Positions 48,035 to 56,451 of a stretch of DNA of 64,000 bases are shown one piece after another. Numbering within the stretch: position 1 is the stretch's first letter; the number at the start of each line of letters is the position of its first letter. Source of the DNA: CAZVCG01 sp964626265 (lineage in GTDB: Bacteria; Pseudomonadota; Alphaproteobacteria; UBA9219); the NCBI GenBank assembly GCA_964626265.1, contig CAZVCG010000002.1, positions 1 through 64,000 on the forward strand, given 5' to 3'. A program made the translations under genes and the position numbers. The notes under the pieces were generated by a model that saw only the letters and a program-made list of their open reading frames with translations, ran no database searches and was not told where the DNA came from.

Positions 48035-48337
48035 TCACAATCTCCATGGCGCAAGCAAGCACACGGCTTTAGGCGGGAATCAACCGATTCACCGCTAACT
48101 TATAACGTTTGATCAAGACAAAACAAAGACAGTTTAAGCCTAATTCCGTCCTTACAAGACGGCATTCCCCCTCTAAATCGAGAACTGTGGCTTTTAGGAA
48201 CTACCAAAGTAAAAATGTGGATGACATAAAATAATGCGCGTATGTTTGCCTTTTTTTTGCCATGCTGTGTTTACAGGCTTCTCTGACCAACAGGTCTTAG
48301 GGCCAAGGGTACATCATTCCAAGAAAGGTTTACAGAC
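48035..48337. other. Divergent intergenic region (303 bp)
   Basis: Lies between the MlaC-like gene (minus) and the small basic secreted protein (plus). AT-rich around 48105-48130 and 48215-48265, without a strong hexamer pair. It should hold promoters for both genes. No RNA gene or repeat recognised. Confidence 0.4.
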
Positions 48338-48553
48338 ATGCAATCAATGAAAACACTGGCAATCGCTGCCGTGATTGTCACCATGGTTACCGCTCCCGTG
48401 TTCGCGCAGGATGCGGTTGAACCGGCGACCGACGCCGCCTCAACAGCTTCCGCAGTTGAATCGGATACGCCCGCGCCAGCCAAAATCAAAAAGCACAAGA
48501 AAATCAAAAAACACAAAAAGACGCACAGCAAGAAGGGCGCAAGCGCTCAATAA
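48338..48553 (+). CDS. Small secreted protein with a lysine-rich tail, 71 aa
   Basis: Signal peptide (about 1-24; LAIAAVIVTMVTAPVFAQ) followed by an Ala/Thr/Glu-rich linker and a tail with KIKKHKK repeated twice, then THSKK. The mature protein would be a short, strongly basic periplasmic or secreted peptide, which could bind peptidoglycan, LPS or DNA. Alternative start at the second ATG (48347). A good T-run terminator follows 18 bases after the stop, so it is a complete single-gene unit. Confidence 0.75.
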   Translation: MQSMKTLAIAAVIVTMVTAPVFAQDAVEPATDAASTASAVESDTPAPAKIKKHKKIKKHKKTHSKKGASAQ

Positions 48554-48571
48554 GCCGGTTTAATCTTCCTT

Positions 48572-48609
48572 GCCGCCATGATGGACTTCCGTTCCATGGC
48601 GGCTTTTTT
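48572..48609 (+). terminator. Rho-independent terminator of the small secreted gene
   Basis: Stem gccgccatg (48572-48580) pairs with catggcggc (48595-48603), 14-base loop, then six T. The T-run overlaps the last bases of the convergent folC (stop codon at 48608-48610), so it may also end folC transcripts weakly in the other direction. Confidence 0.88.
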
Positions 48610-49960
48610 ATGCGCTTTTACGTACGCCGTTCCGGAGCAAAATCTGACCGGCCAGATACAGGGATCCGCATATTAACAAGCGGCCTTTACCCGTATTCTC
48701 CGCAGAAAGTGTCTGAAGCGCTTCTTCGAGGTTTGATACCGCTTGCACGTTTGGAATGCCCGAGGAAGCAACCAGTTCCGCTAGACGAACCGCTTCAAGG
48801 CTTAGATTCTCGCCTTCTATGGGAACCGTAATCACCCTGTCGATATAAGGCGTCAAAGGAGACAAAAACTCTTGTGGATTCTTCGTCGACAGCATGCCGA
48901 GAATGACAAGAAGAGATCTTTGCTGAGCGCCGTCTTGCTGCCGCCATCGCTCGCATTGATCCGCAAGAACTTCTCCAGCGGAATCGTTGTGTCCGCCGTC
49001 AAGCCATAATTCCCAATCTTCAGGCAATTGATCGACTATGCGTCCTTTTGTCAAACGTTGCAGCCGGGCAGGCCACTCTACGCTGAGCATGGCTTGACGT
49101 TTGGCGTCATCGTTTATCTTAAAGGGCAAAGATTCCAGCGCGGCCATCGCCAAACCGGCGTTCTCCTGCTGATGCTTTCCCGCCAAAGCCGGAATCGGCA
49201 AAGCAAGCGACGCGGAGCCATGTATCAGGCGAAAATTGTTAGCGTTGACCGGCTCGATGCGCCAATCCCGTCCACCCATGACAAGAGGCGCATGCAGGCT
49301 ATCGGCTTTTTGCTGCAACGCCATTGCGGCCTCCGTCGAAGGCTGGAAAGCCGTGTAACAAGGCACATGCGCGCGCATGATCCCGGCTTTCTCGCGGGCG
49401 ATTTGCGCCATCGTCGTGCCCAGATATTCACGGTGATCGTAGGACAGGCGCGTAATGACGGTCGCAACGGGATCTTGAATGACGTTCGTCGCGTCGAGCC
49501 TCCCGCCAAGCCCGACTTCCAGTATGCAGAGATCGGCAGGATGCCGCGCAAAAGCGACATAAGCCGCCGCCGTCGCCGCTTCAAAAAACGTGATCGCGCC
49601 GGGATCGGCCATACGCTCGCATTTGCCCAGAATCTCCACAAGCTCATCTTCGNNNNNNNNNNNNNNNNNNNNNNNNNNNNTGCGGATACGTTCATGAAAC
49701 GAAACAAGATGGGGCGATGTATAAACGTGAACTTTGTAGCCGGCCGCTTCTGCAGCGGCGCGGATAAAGGCGCAAGTCGAGCCCTTGCCGTTCGTGCCCG
49801 CCACATGAACGACAGGCGGCAGTTTAAGGTGCGGCTCGCCCAAGCGCGTCAACAATACGCGATACGGCTTGCGCAGCGTAAGGTCGATGTCCTTCCCGTG
49901 CTTACGGCGAAATCGTTCGAGAATGTCCGATGATGTCTCAGTCAACGGCGAACCCGTCAC
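48608..49960 (-). CDS. folC: Bifunctional folylpolyglutamate/dihydrofolate synthase FolC
   Basis: 450 residues including ten unread ones at the N run (49653-49680), where the frame is kept. P-loop VAGTNGKGSTCAFIRA (about 49-64), HLVSFHERIR just before the gap, SYDHREYLG and LWLDGGHNDSAG are typical. Adds glutamates to folate. Starts at GTG 49960, which overlaps the accD stop as GTGA. accD-folC is a common alphaproteobacterial pair. Confidence 0.93.
   Translation of the reverse strand: MTGSPLTETSSDILERFRRKHGKDIDLTLRKPYRVLLTRLGEPHLKLPPVVHVAGTNGKGSTCAFIRAAAEAAGYKVHVYTSPHLVSFHERIRXXXXXXXXXXEDELVEILGKCERMADPGAITFFEAATAAAYVAFARHPADLCILEVGLGGRLDATNVIQDPVATVITRLSYDHREYLGTTMAQIAREKAGIMRAHVPCYTAFQPSTEAAMALQQKADSLHAPLVMGGRDWRIEPVNANNFRLIHGSASLALPIPALAGKHQQENAGLAMAALESLPFKINDDAKRQAMLSVEWPARLQRLTKGRIVDQLPEDWELWLDGGHNDSAGEVLADQCERWRQQDGAQQRSLLVILGMLSTKNPQEFLSPLTPYIDRVITVPIEGENLSLEAVRLAELVASSGIPNVQAVSNLEEALQTLSAENTGKGRLLICGSLYLAGQILLRNGVRKSA
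49653..49680. other. Assembly gap of 28 N inside folC
   Basis: The reading frame is preserved across it, and the number of missing residues (about nine or ten) fits FolC homologues, so this gap size is likely close to right. Confidence 0.9.
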
Positions 49961-50874
49961 TTGCGCTTTTGCGCCACTGCGCCGTGCGGAACAGGCCCCG
50001 CCAGTGTACCGCCCTTATGAACAGGAGTCTTGCGGAGCAACCCGATCACGCGGATGAGCGTATCGCGCAGTTCCCTGCGGGTGACGACGATGTCCACCAT
50101 GCCATGATCGCGCAAATATTCCGAACGCTGGAATCCCGGCGGCAGCGTTTCCCGGATCGTATTTTCTATCACGCGTGCGCCGGCAAAGCCGATCAGCGCG
50201 CCTTTTTCGGCGATGTGAATGTCGCCCACCATGGCGAACGACGCCGTCACTCCGCCCGTCGTCGGGTCGGTGAAGACGACGATATAGGGCAAACCCGCGG
50301 CTTTGACTTCCTTCGCGGCAATGATCGTGCGCGGCATTTGCATGAGCGAGAGCATCCCCTCCTGCATCCGCGCGCCGCCTGAAGCCGGAACGACGATGAG
50401 CGGAGCTTTCTTTTCGACGGCGCGACGCGCGGCAGTCACAAGTCCTTCGCCAACGGCCATGCCCATCGAGCCGCCCATAAAGGCGAAATCGAACACGGCA
50501 ACGACTGTATGCTGACCCCCCATCGAACCTTCCGCCACGACGATGGCGTCGTTCTGGCCAGTTTTGTTTTGGGCCTCTTTCAAGCGGTCGGCGTAACGCT
50601 TCTGGTCGCGGAACTTGAGAGGATCGGTCGCGACTTTTGGAACGTCGATGTTCGTGTAAGCCCCATCATCAAACAACATCTCAAGCCGCTTAACGGGCCC
50701 AAGTTTAAGGTGAAAACCGCAATGACGGCAGACGTTCATCTGCTCTTCAAGCTCGCGCTTGAACAGCATGGCGCTGCAGCCGGGACATTTCTCCCAGAGG
50801 TTGTCCGGAATTTCCTTTTGCCGCCCCACCAAGGCCCGGATTTTGGGACGGACGAAATTTGTAAGCCAGTTCAT
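49957..50874 (-). CDS. accD: Acetyl-CoA carboxylase carboxyltransferase beta subunit
   Basis: 305 residues. Zinc ribbon with CPGC (about 32-35) and CRHC (about 54-57), followed by the crotonase-like fold (MGGSMGMAVGEGLVTAARRA, VVPASGGARMQEG). Works with AccA to make malonyl-CoA. Full family length and motifs present. It leads accD-folC. Confidence 0.95.
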   Translation of the reverse strand: MNWLTNFVRPKIRALVGRQKEIPDNLWEKCPGCSAMLFKRELEEQMNVCRHCGFHLKLGPVKRLEMLFDDGAYTNIDVPKVATDPLKFRDQKRYADRLKEAQNKTGQNDAIVVAEGSMGGQHTVVAVFDFAFMGGSMGMAVGEGLVTAARRAVEKKAPLIVVPASGGARMQEGMLSLMQMPRTIIAAKEVKAAGLPYIVVFTDPTTGGVTASFAMVGDIHIAEKGALIGFAGARVIENTIRETLPPGFQRSEYLRDHGMVDIVVTRRELRDTLIRVIGLLRKTPVHKGGTLAGPVPHGAVAQKRK

Positions 50875-50957
50875 GCGCGCATCGTAGGAGGGGAACGGGG
50901 AATAAACAAGGGGGGAGTGTGAAAGAAAAATATAGTTAAGCGCCGTACTAACCCATT

Positions 50958-51100
50958 GTCATTCCCGCGAAAGCGGGAATCTAGCGGCCCGCGTCTGCGG
51001 GCCAAATAAGTTAAATGGATAATGCGAAAGCATTTGGTTTCTATGATACCTCACATGCTCGCTATCGCTCGCGCTGGATCCCCGCTTTCGCGGGGATGAC
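50958..51100. repeat. Palindromic repeat family A, intergenic copy (143 bp)
   Basis: Left head gtcattcccgcgaaagcggg, then a ggcccgcgtctgcgggcc stem, a variable part, gctcgctatcgctcgcgctg, and the inverted right head ending gggatgac. Lies between accD and the 51113 gene, in the upstream region of accD. Confidence 0.88.
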
Positions 51101-51112
51101 GCCTATGGATTG

Positions 51113-51565
51113 TTATTCCCTAGTCGCTTTCAAAATCAACGTCTTCGGCCCAGCAACAAAGAAGGCGGGTTTTTCGTCGATGGTAAAACAGCTTTTCATT
51201 GTTTTCAGTTTTTCCGGATTGCCCAAACCGTCGAACTCAACCTGCCGCGTATACTTTTTGATCGAGACTATGGTTTTAGTCTTGATGAACACGAGACCCC
51301 ATAAGCCGTCATCCTGAAACTGGTTGCACGTAGTAGGGTCCAGTTCTTTTTGCCCCAGACTGCAATAAGGCCCAACAAGACAAACTTTATTCCATCCCGC
51401 TTCGATTTCTGTGGCTTCGACCTTTCCTTTCTTAGCAGCTTGGTCATAGAGCGATTGGACATCCATGTACGGCTTCGCGGGCATAAGGAAAGATATGACC
51501 ACGGCGATTACGGCCAGCGCCAATAGTATATTAGAAGCGCGGTTGATGAATTTTGATCCGGTCAT
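51113..51565 (-). CDS. Hypothetical membrane-anchored protein, 150 aa
   Basis: One N-terminal membrane helix (about 10-28; ILLALAVIAVVISFLM) and a soluble remainder that is probably periplasmic. Six Cys in the mature part suggest disulfides (VCLVGPYCSLGQ, TTCNQFQDDG, SCFTIDE). No family recognised. Three bases downstream of xseA, so likely cotranscribed with it. Confidence 0.55.
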   Translation of the reverse strand: MTGSKFINRASNILLALAVIAVVISFLMPAKPYMDVQSLYDQAAKKGKVEATEIEAGWNKVCLVGPYCSLGQKELDPTTCNQFQDDGLWGLVFIKTKTIVSIKKYTRQVEFDGLGNPEKLKTMKSCFTIDEKPAFFVAGPKTLILKATRE

Positions 51566-51568
51566 CGT

Positions 51569-52975
51569 TTATTTTCCTTCATCATTAATCGTCGCGCCGC
51601 GCGAACCGTCTTGAAGCTCGATCCGCACCTTGTCGCCCGTTTTTAACAATGCCGCGCGGGTGACGAGATGGCCGCTTGCGTCATAGACAAGGCCATACCC
51701 GCGACCCAACACTGCGCGCGGCGAAAGAGCCTCAAGCATGGAGGTAAGACGTTCCAGTTTCTTTTCAGTCTGATACAACCGTTCGCGGCTCATCGTTTGA
51801 AGACGGTGCGTTTGGTGTTGAAGCCGTTGCATGGCGAGGGCAAGCAAATCGCGCGGATGACGCAGTTTGCCCGAAGCTTCAGCCAGGCGGCTGCGGGCGC
51901 GGCTTAACAGATTTTGCCCTGCCAGCGTCAAACGTTCCGCACGTTCATCAAGACGCTGCGCCAACGGTTCAATCGCCCGCGCCGGATCGCCGAGCGCGCG
52001 ATTGACGAGTTCAAGCCTGTCCTTGCGTTCGCGCACAAAGCGCAACAAAGCCGCATCAAGCCGCAAGCCGTCATCTTTCACCTGCAGCAACAGGTTCTCG
52101 CGTACCGGCACGGCCATCTCGGCTGCTGCCGTCGGCGTCGGGGCGCGTACATCGGCGGCATAATCAATGAGCGTGGTATCCGTTTCATGGCCCACTGCGG
52201 AGATTAAGGGAATGAAGCTTTCCGCAGCGGCGCGCACGACGATCTCTTCGTTGAACGACATCAAGTCTTCGAGCGAACCGCCGCCGCGCGCCACGATCAA
52301 AACGTCTGGGCGGGGGATTGCGCCGCCTTCCGGCAACGCGTTAAAGCCGCGAATGGCCGCGGCGATTTTCTCGGCAGCCCCCTCCCCCTGCACGGGAACG
52401 GGCCACACGATCACGCGGCGGGGGAAACGGTCTTCCAAGCGGTGCAGGATGTCGCGGATCACCGCGCCAGTCGGCGAGGTCACGACGCCGATCACGTCGG
52501 GCAGATAGGGCAACAGTTGTTTACGCGCAGGATCGAATAGCCCTTCGGCCTGCAGTTTCTTGCGGCGGTCTTCCAGCAGTTTCAAAAGCGCGCCCACGCC
52601 CGCCAGAGACATCGCCTCAATCACAAGCTGATATTTCGACTGGCCGGGATACGTCGTCAGGCGGCCTGTGCAGACAACTTCCATCCCCGTTTCGGGGCGC
52701 AGGCCAAGCTTGCTCACCTGCCCGCGCCAGCAAACGGCGGCCAGAACCGCAGTTCCGTCTTTCAGGCTCAGGTAAAGATGGCCGCTGGAGTGCAGCTTGC
52801 ACTCGCCGATCTCGCCGCGCACCCGCACGAGGCCATAAGTCTCTTCGATGGTCTTTTTAACCTTTTGCGCCAGCTCGCTGACCGTATATTCGGGCAGGTT
52901 GCTGCCCGGACGGGGGGAATCCAGCATACTTGGCTGCGAATCGTCTTTCGGGGGTTGCGAAGGTTTGCGCGGCAT
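51569..52975 (-). CDS. xseA: Exodeoxyribonuclease VII large subunit
   Basis: 468 residues. N-terminal OB fold (PEYTVSELAQKVKKTIEETY, VRGEIGECKLHSSGHLYLSL) followed by the nuclease core GVVTSPTGAVIRDILHRLEDRFPRRV, RGGGSLEDLMSFNEE and ISAVGHETDTTLIDY, and a C-terminal coiled coil. Degrades single-stranded DNA with XseB. The small subunit gene is not next to it. Start ATG 52975. Confidence 0.95.
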   Translation of the reverse strand: MPRKPSQPPKDDSQPSMLDSPRPGSNLPEYTVSELAQKVKKTIEETYGLVRVRGEIGECKLHSSGHLYLSLKDGTAVLAAVCWRGQVSKLGLRPETGMEVVCTGRLTTYPGQSKYQLVIEAMSLAGVGALLKLLEDRRKKLQAEGLFDPARKQLLPYLPDVIGVVTSPTGAVIRDILHRLEDRFPRRVIVWPVPVQGEGAAEKIAAAIRGFNALPEGGAIPRPDVLIVARGGGSLEDLMSFNEEIVVRAAAESFIPLISAVGHETDTTLIDYAADVRAPTPTAAAEMAVPVRENLLLQVKDDGLRLDAALLRFVRERKDRLELVNRALGDPARAIEPLAQRLDERAERLTLAGQNLLSRARSRLAEASGKLRHPRDLLALAMQRLQHQTHRLQTMSRERLYQTEKKLERLTSMLEALSPRAVLGRGYGLVYDASGHLVTRAALLKTGDKVRIELQDGSRGATINDEGK

Positions 52976-53043
52976 GGTGAAATCCTAGCGCACGTGTATT
53001 GTCTGCGAAAGCAGGAACTTAACGGCCCAATTTGGAGCTTTAT

Positions 53044-53607
53044 TTGAAACGTTTTGCACTCTTGATTTCCGCCCTGCTCCTCGCCTCCTGCATCATGGTG
53101 GAGGATTTCGGCGCGTATTGGAATAAAGGCGTGATCGACCCGACCCTCGCCGGACATTGGGAGGTCGTTCCCGACCCCGGTTACCCCGACGATATGGTGC
53201 GATACACCTTTGTCAAAAAAGGCAACGAATACGAAGTCCATGAGCAGGAAGACAAAAAGAAGGGCGTCATACATCACGTCAAGTCGCTGGATGTCGGGCC
53301 TTACCGCTTTTTCATGACGAAAAGCAGCGACGGGCTTTCCCTTCTGCGCTATGAAGCCAATGAAACCACGCTGACGGTTTATTATCCAAAGGCCGAGCCG
53401 ATGTGGAAATTTATCAAGGAGCGTTTTCCGCCGTCGCCCAACCTGATCATGGAGAACGACGAAATATTGGGGCCAATGACGAAAGTCAAGACGCTCAATG
53501 ACGACATCGTCAAAATCTTCGCCTCCGTTCCCAAGAACGACGATTATTGGGTATGGAAGGCGACGCTCACGAAAACGCAGCCAAAGAAATCCTCTAAGAG
53601 CCATTAA
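53044..53607 (+). CDS. Predicted lipoprotein, 187 aa
   Basis: Start at TTG 53044 is favoured by a ggag six bases upstream; a TTG at 53032 is the longer option. Lipobox LLASC (about residues 12-16) follows a short hydrophobic stretch, so it is probably lipid-anchored. The mature part is a beta-rich domain with GHWEVVPDPGYPDD and YTFVKKGNEYEVHEQED. No family recognised. Upstream of purD by 11 bases and on the same strand. Confidence 0.7.
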   Translation: MKRFALLISALLLASCIMVEDFGAYWNKGVIDPTLAGHWEVVPDPGYPDDMVRYTFVKKGNEYEVHEQEDKKKGVIHHVKSLDVGPYRFFMTKSSDGLSLLRYEANETTLTVYYPKAEPMWKFIKERFPPSPNLIMENDEILGPMTKVKTLNDDIVKIFASVPKNDDYWVWKATLTKTQPKKSSKSH

Positions 53608-53618
53608 GGGAGGCAACC

Positions 53619-54905
53619 ATGAACATTCTCGTCGTCGGATCCGGAGCGCGGGAGCACGCTCTGTGTTGGTCGTTCCACAAATCGCCGCTGTGCCAAAAGC
53701 TGTATTGTGCCCCGGGCAACGCAGGCATCACCGAGTTCGCCGAATGCCTGCCCATCGCCGCCGACAAGGTGGACGACATGGTCGCGGCTTGCAAACAACT
53801 TAAAGTCGATTTCGTCATGATCGGGCCGGAAGTGCCGCTGGTGCTGGGCCTCGCCGACAAGCTCCGCGCAGAAAACATTTTGTGCTTTGGCCCTTCGGCC
53901 GCTGCCGCGCAGCTCGAAGGCTCCAAGGGCTTCTTGAAAGACATGTGCGCGCGGGCGAACATCCCCACCGCCGCGTACAAGCGTTTCAACAACGCCGACG
54001 CCGCCAAGGCCTATGTGAAGGAGCAAGGCGCGCCCATCGTCATCAAGGCTGACGGCCTCGCGGCAGGCAAAGGCGTGACGGTCGCGCAGACGGTCGAGGA
54101 AGCCCTGAAAGCCATCGACGACGCCATGATCAACAAGGTGTTCGGCGACAGCGGCAACGAAGTCGTCGTCGAGGAATGCATGGTCGGCGAAGAAGCCAGC
54201 TTTTTCGCGTTGTGCGACGGCACGAACGCTATCCCATTCACGACGGCGCAAGATCACAAGCCCGTTTACGATGGCGACAAAGGCCCGAACACGGGCGGCA
54301 TGGGCGCGTATTCGCCCGCGCCCGTCGTCGACCAGAACATCCACGACCGCGTGATGAAGGAAATCATCATGCCGACGATGAAGGAGATGAAAGCCTCTGG
54401 CACACCGTTCACGGGCGTGCTCTACGCAGGCCTGATGATCACCAAGGAAGGGCCGAAGCTGATCGAATACAACGTGCGCTTTGGCGATCCGGAAACGCAG
54501 TGCATGTTGCCGCGCGTGAAATCGGATTTACTCAAAACGCTTGTCGCCGCCGCCAAGGGCGATTTGTCCTCCGCGCCGCTGGAATGGCACGATAACGCGT
54601 GCCTGTGCGTCGTTATGGCGGCCGAAGGCTATCCGGGCACATACAAGAAAGGCTCTGTCATCAAGGGGCTGGATCAAGCAGCAAACGTCGACGATTGCAT
54701 CGTCTTTCACGCGGGCACGGCCATGAACGAAAAAGGCGAGATCACCGCCAACGGCGGGCGCGTACTGGGCGTTACCGGCTGGGCCGCGACGATCAGCGCG
54801 GCCAAAGACAAAGCCTATGAAGCCGTCGACATGATCGATTGGGATGAGGGTTTCTGCCGCCGCGACATCGGCTGGCGCGCGGTGGAACGGGAAAAAGCGG
54901 CGTAG
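53619..54905 (+). CDS. purD: Phosphoribosylamine-glycine ligase PurD
   Basis: 428 residues, ATP-grasp enzyme of purine synthesis. NILVVGSGAREHAL at the N-terminus, VMIGPEVPLVLGLADKL, VIKADGLAAGKGVTV, and GPNTGGMGAYSPAP, FGDPETQ are typical. A strong aagggagg ribosome site. The sequence is intact; a gap of 25 N comes just after the stop. Confidence 0.96.
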   Translation: MNILVVGSGAREHALCWSFHKSPLCQKLYCAPGNAGITEFAECLPIAADKVDDMVAACKQLKVDFVMIGPEVPLVLGLADKLRAENILCFGPSAAAAQLEGSKGFLKDMCARANIPTAAYKRFNNADAAKAYVKEQGAPIVIKADGLAAGKGVTVAQTVEEALKAIDDAMINKVFGDSGNEVVVEECMVGEEASFFALCDGTNAIPFTTAQDHKPVYDGDKGPNTGGMGAYSPAPVVDQNIHDRVMKEIIMPTMKEMKASGTPFTGVLYAGLMITKEGPKLIEYNVRFGDPETQCMLPRVKSDLLKTLVAAAKGDLSSAPLEWHDNACLCVVMAAEGYPGTYKKGSVIKGLDQAANVDDCIVFHAGTAMNEKGEITANGGRVLGVTGWAATISAAKDKAYEAVDMIDWDEGFCRRDIGWRAVEREKAA

Positions 54906-54920
54906 CACATTGTAATGGTA

Positions 54921-54945
54921 NNNNNNNNNNNNNNNNNNNNNNNNN
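54921..54945. other. Assembly gap of 25 N after purD
   Basis: The flanking bases (tggta before it, and a family B palindrome soon after) suggest the gap falls in or beside another family B repeat, which may be why it was not assembled. Confidence 0.8.
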
Positions 54946-54970
54946 TTTGACGTAAGGAAGAATTTCGAAA

Positions 54971-54996
54971 GCGCGGGGATGGAACCCCGCGCTACC
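54971..54996. repeat. Palindromic repeat family B, intergenic copy
   Basis: gcgcggggatggaaccccgc followed by gctacc, the reverse complement of 23512-23537 in addB with one mismatch in 26. Confidence 0.78.
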
Positions 54997-55005
54997 GTTA
55001 TTGTT

Positions 55006-55449
55006 TCACCTCTTCCCCTCAAAAAACGCCTTCAACAACGCGGCACAGCGTTTTTCCTCAACCCCGCCGATAACCTCGGGCGCGTGGTGGCAGGTTGGCT
55101 GCGCGAAAAAGCGCGGGCCATGGTCGATGGCGCCGCCTTTGGGATCGTACGCGCCGAAGATCACTTTCCGCAAACGCGCGAAACTGATAGCCGCCGCGCA
55201 CATCGCGCACGGCTCCAGCGTCACGTAAAGATCGCAATCGTGAAGGCGCGGCTCGCCGCGTTGCTGGGTTGCTTCCTTGATGACCAGCATTTCGGCGTGC
55301 GCGGTGGGGTCGTTCAGTTCCTCGGTGCGGTTGCCGGCTTGGGCCATGATAAAGCCGCTTTTGTTAACCAACACCGCGCCCACAGGCACTTCGCCACGCG
55401 CTGCGGCGGCCTCGGCTTCTTGCAGCGCCATAGCCATAAAATCAGTCAT
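55006..55449 (-). CDS. tadA: tRNA-specific adenosine deaminase TadA
   Basis: 147 residues from ATG 55449 (the longer frame starts at a TTG). Deaminates A34 of tRNA-Arg to inosine. Zinc and catalytic motifs HAE (about 54-56) and PCAMC (about 83-87) are complete; DPKGGAIDHG in the middle is usual. Its start faces that of rluB 36 bases away, so the two genes share a short divergent promoter region. Confidence 0.94.
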   Translation of the reverse strand: MTDFMAMALQEAEAAAARGEVPVGAVLVNKSGFIMAQAGNRTEELNDPTAHAEMLVIKEATQQRGEPRLHDCDLYVTLEPCAMCAAAISFARLRKVIFGAYDPKGGAIDHGPRFFAQPTCHHAPEVIGGVEEKRCAALLKAFFEGKR

Positions 55450-55485
55450 AGGCAAAACCCTCTTCCTCCCCTACATTCCCCCACC

Positions 55486-56262
55486 ATGACGAAAAACGAA
55501 GAAAAAAGCGAGAGGTTCAAAGGCGAACGGATCGCCAAGCGGCTGGCGCGAGCGGGCGTGGCCTCGCGGCGCGAGGTTGAGCGGATGATCGAGGCGGGCC
55601 GCGTGACGGTCGACGGCAAAATTATCGCCTCCCCCGCCCTGAACGTGACCGATAAGAACAAGATCGCCGTGGATGGCAAGCCCGTCGGCGCGGCGGAAGA
55701 GCCGCGCGTGTGGCGCTATCACAAAAGCGCGGGCACGCTGACCACCAACCGCGACCCCAAGGGCCGCCCCACGATATTCGAAAAACTGCCGCCCGAATTG
55801 CCGCGCGTTGTGACCATCGGGCGGCTCGACTTCAACACCGAAGGCCTGCTGTTGCTGACGAACGACGGCGAGCTGGCGCGGCATCTGGAATTGCCGCAAA
55901 ACGCGTGGACGCGTCATTACCGCGTGCGTGTTTATGGCAAGATCGATCCCACGAAACTGAAAAAGCTTGAAAAGGGCATCACGATTGAAGGCGTGAAATA
56001 TGAACCGATCAAGGTCGTCGTTGAAACCGAAAAACAGGAAGGTCACAATCAGTGGCTCATGGTCACGCTGCGCGAAGGCAAAAATCGCGAAATCCGCAAA
56101 GTGATGGAGCATCTGGGCTTGCAAGTGACGCGCCTTATCCGCGTGGCGTTCGGGCCGTTTCAGCTCGGCAAACTCCCGCGCGGCGGCATCGAGGAAATCC
56201 CCCGCCGCGTTCTGAAAGATTCGCTGGGGCGATTTTTTCAGAAAGAAAAAACAAAGCCATGA
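55486..56262 (+). CDS. rluB: 23S rRNA pseudouridine synthase (RluB family)
   Basis: 258 residues from ATG 55486; an open frame extends upstream across tadA but is not used. S4 RNA-binding domain (ERIAKRLARAGVASRREVERMI), then the synthase core with catalytic Asp in GRLDFNTEGLLLLTNDG (about 111-127), and HYRVRVYGKID, REGKNREIRKVMEHLGL. Modifies helix 90-93 region U of 23S rRNA. Ends before a family A repeat. Confidence 0.93.
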   Translation: MTKNEEKSERFKGERIAKRLARAGVASRREVERMIEAGRVTVDGKIIASPALNVTDKNKIAVDGKPVGAAEEPRVWRYHKSAGTLTTNRDPKGRPTIFEKLPPELPRVVTIGRLDFNTEGLLLLTNDGELARHLELPQNAWTRHYRVRVYGKIDPTKLKKLEKGITIEGVKYEPIKVVVETEKQEGHNQWLMVTLREGKNREIRKVMEHLGLQVTRLIRVAFGPFQLGKLPRGGIEEIPRRVLKDSLGRFFQKEKTKP

Positions 56263-56295
56263 TTGTCCGCATAAGAACCCAAATCCAAATACCGC

Positions 56296-56440
56296 GTCAT
56301 TCCCGCGAAAGCGGGAATCCAGTGGCCCGCGTCCGCGGGCCTTATGAGGTTAAATATCCTGACTATTGCTCTTTATGCAAAGCACTGGAGTCATATGCTT
56401 GCTACCGCTCGCGCTGGATTCCCGCTTTCGCGGGAATGAC
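56296..56440. repeat. Palindromic repeat family A, intergenic copy (145 bp)
   Basis: Left head gtcattcccgcgaaagcggg, a ggcccgcgtccgcgggcc stem, a variable part, gcttgctaccgctcgcgctg and the inverted head ending gggaatgac. Between rluB and rsmD. Confidence 0.88.
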
Positions 56441-56451
56441 ACGGATGTGAC

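Noticed and set aside
54979..55485. Upstream extension of the rluB open frame
   Set aside because: It runs antisense through tadA; RluB homology and a sensible start begin at 55486.
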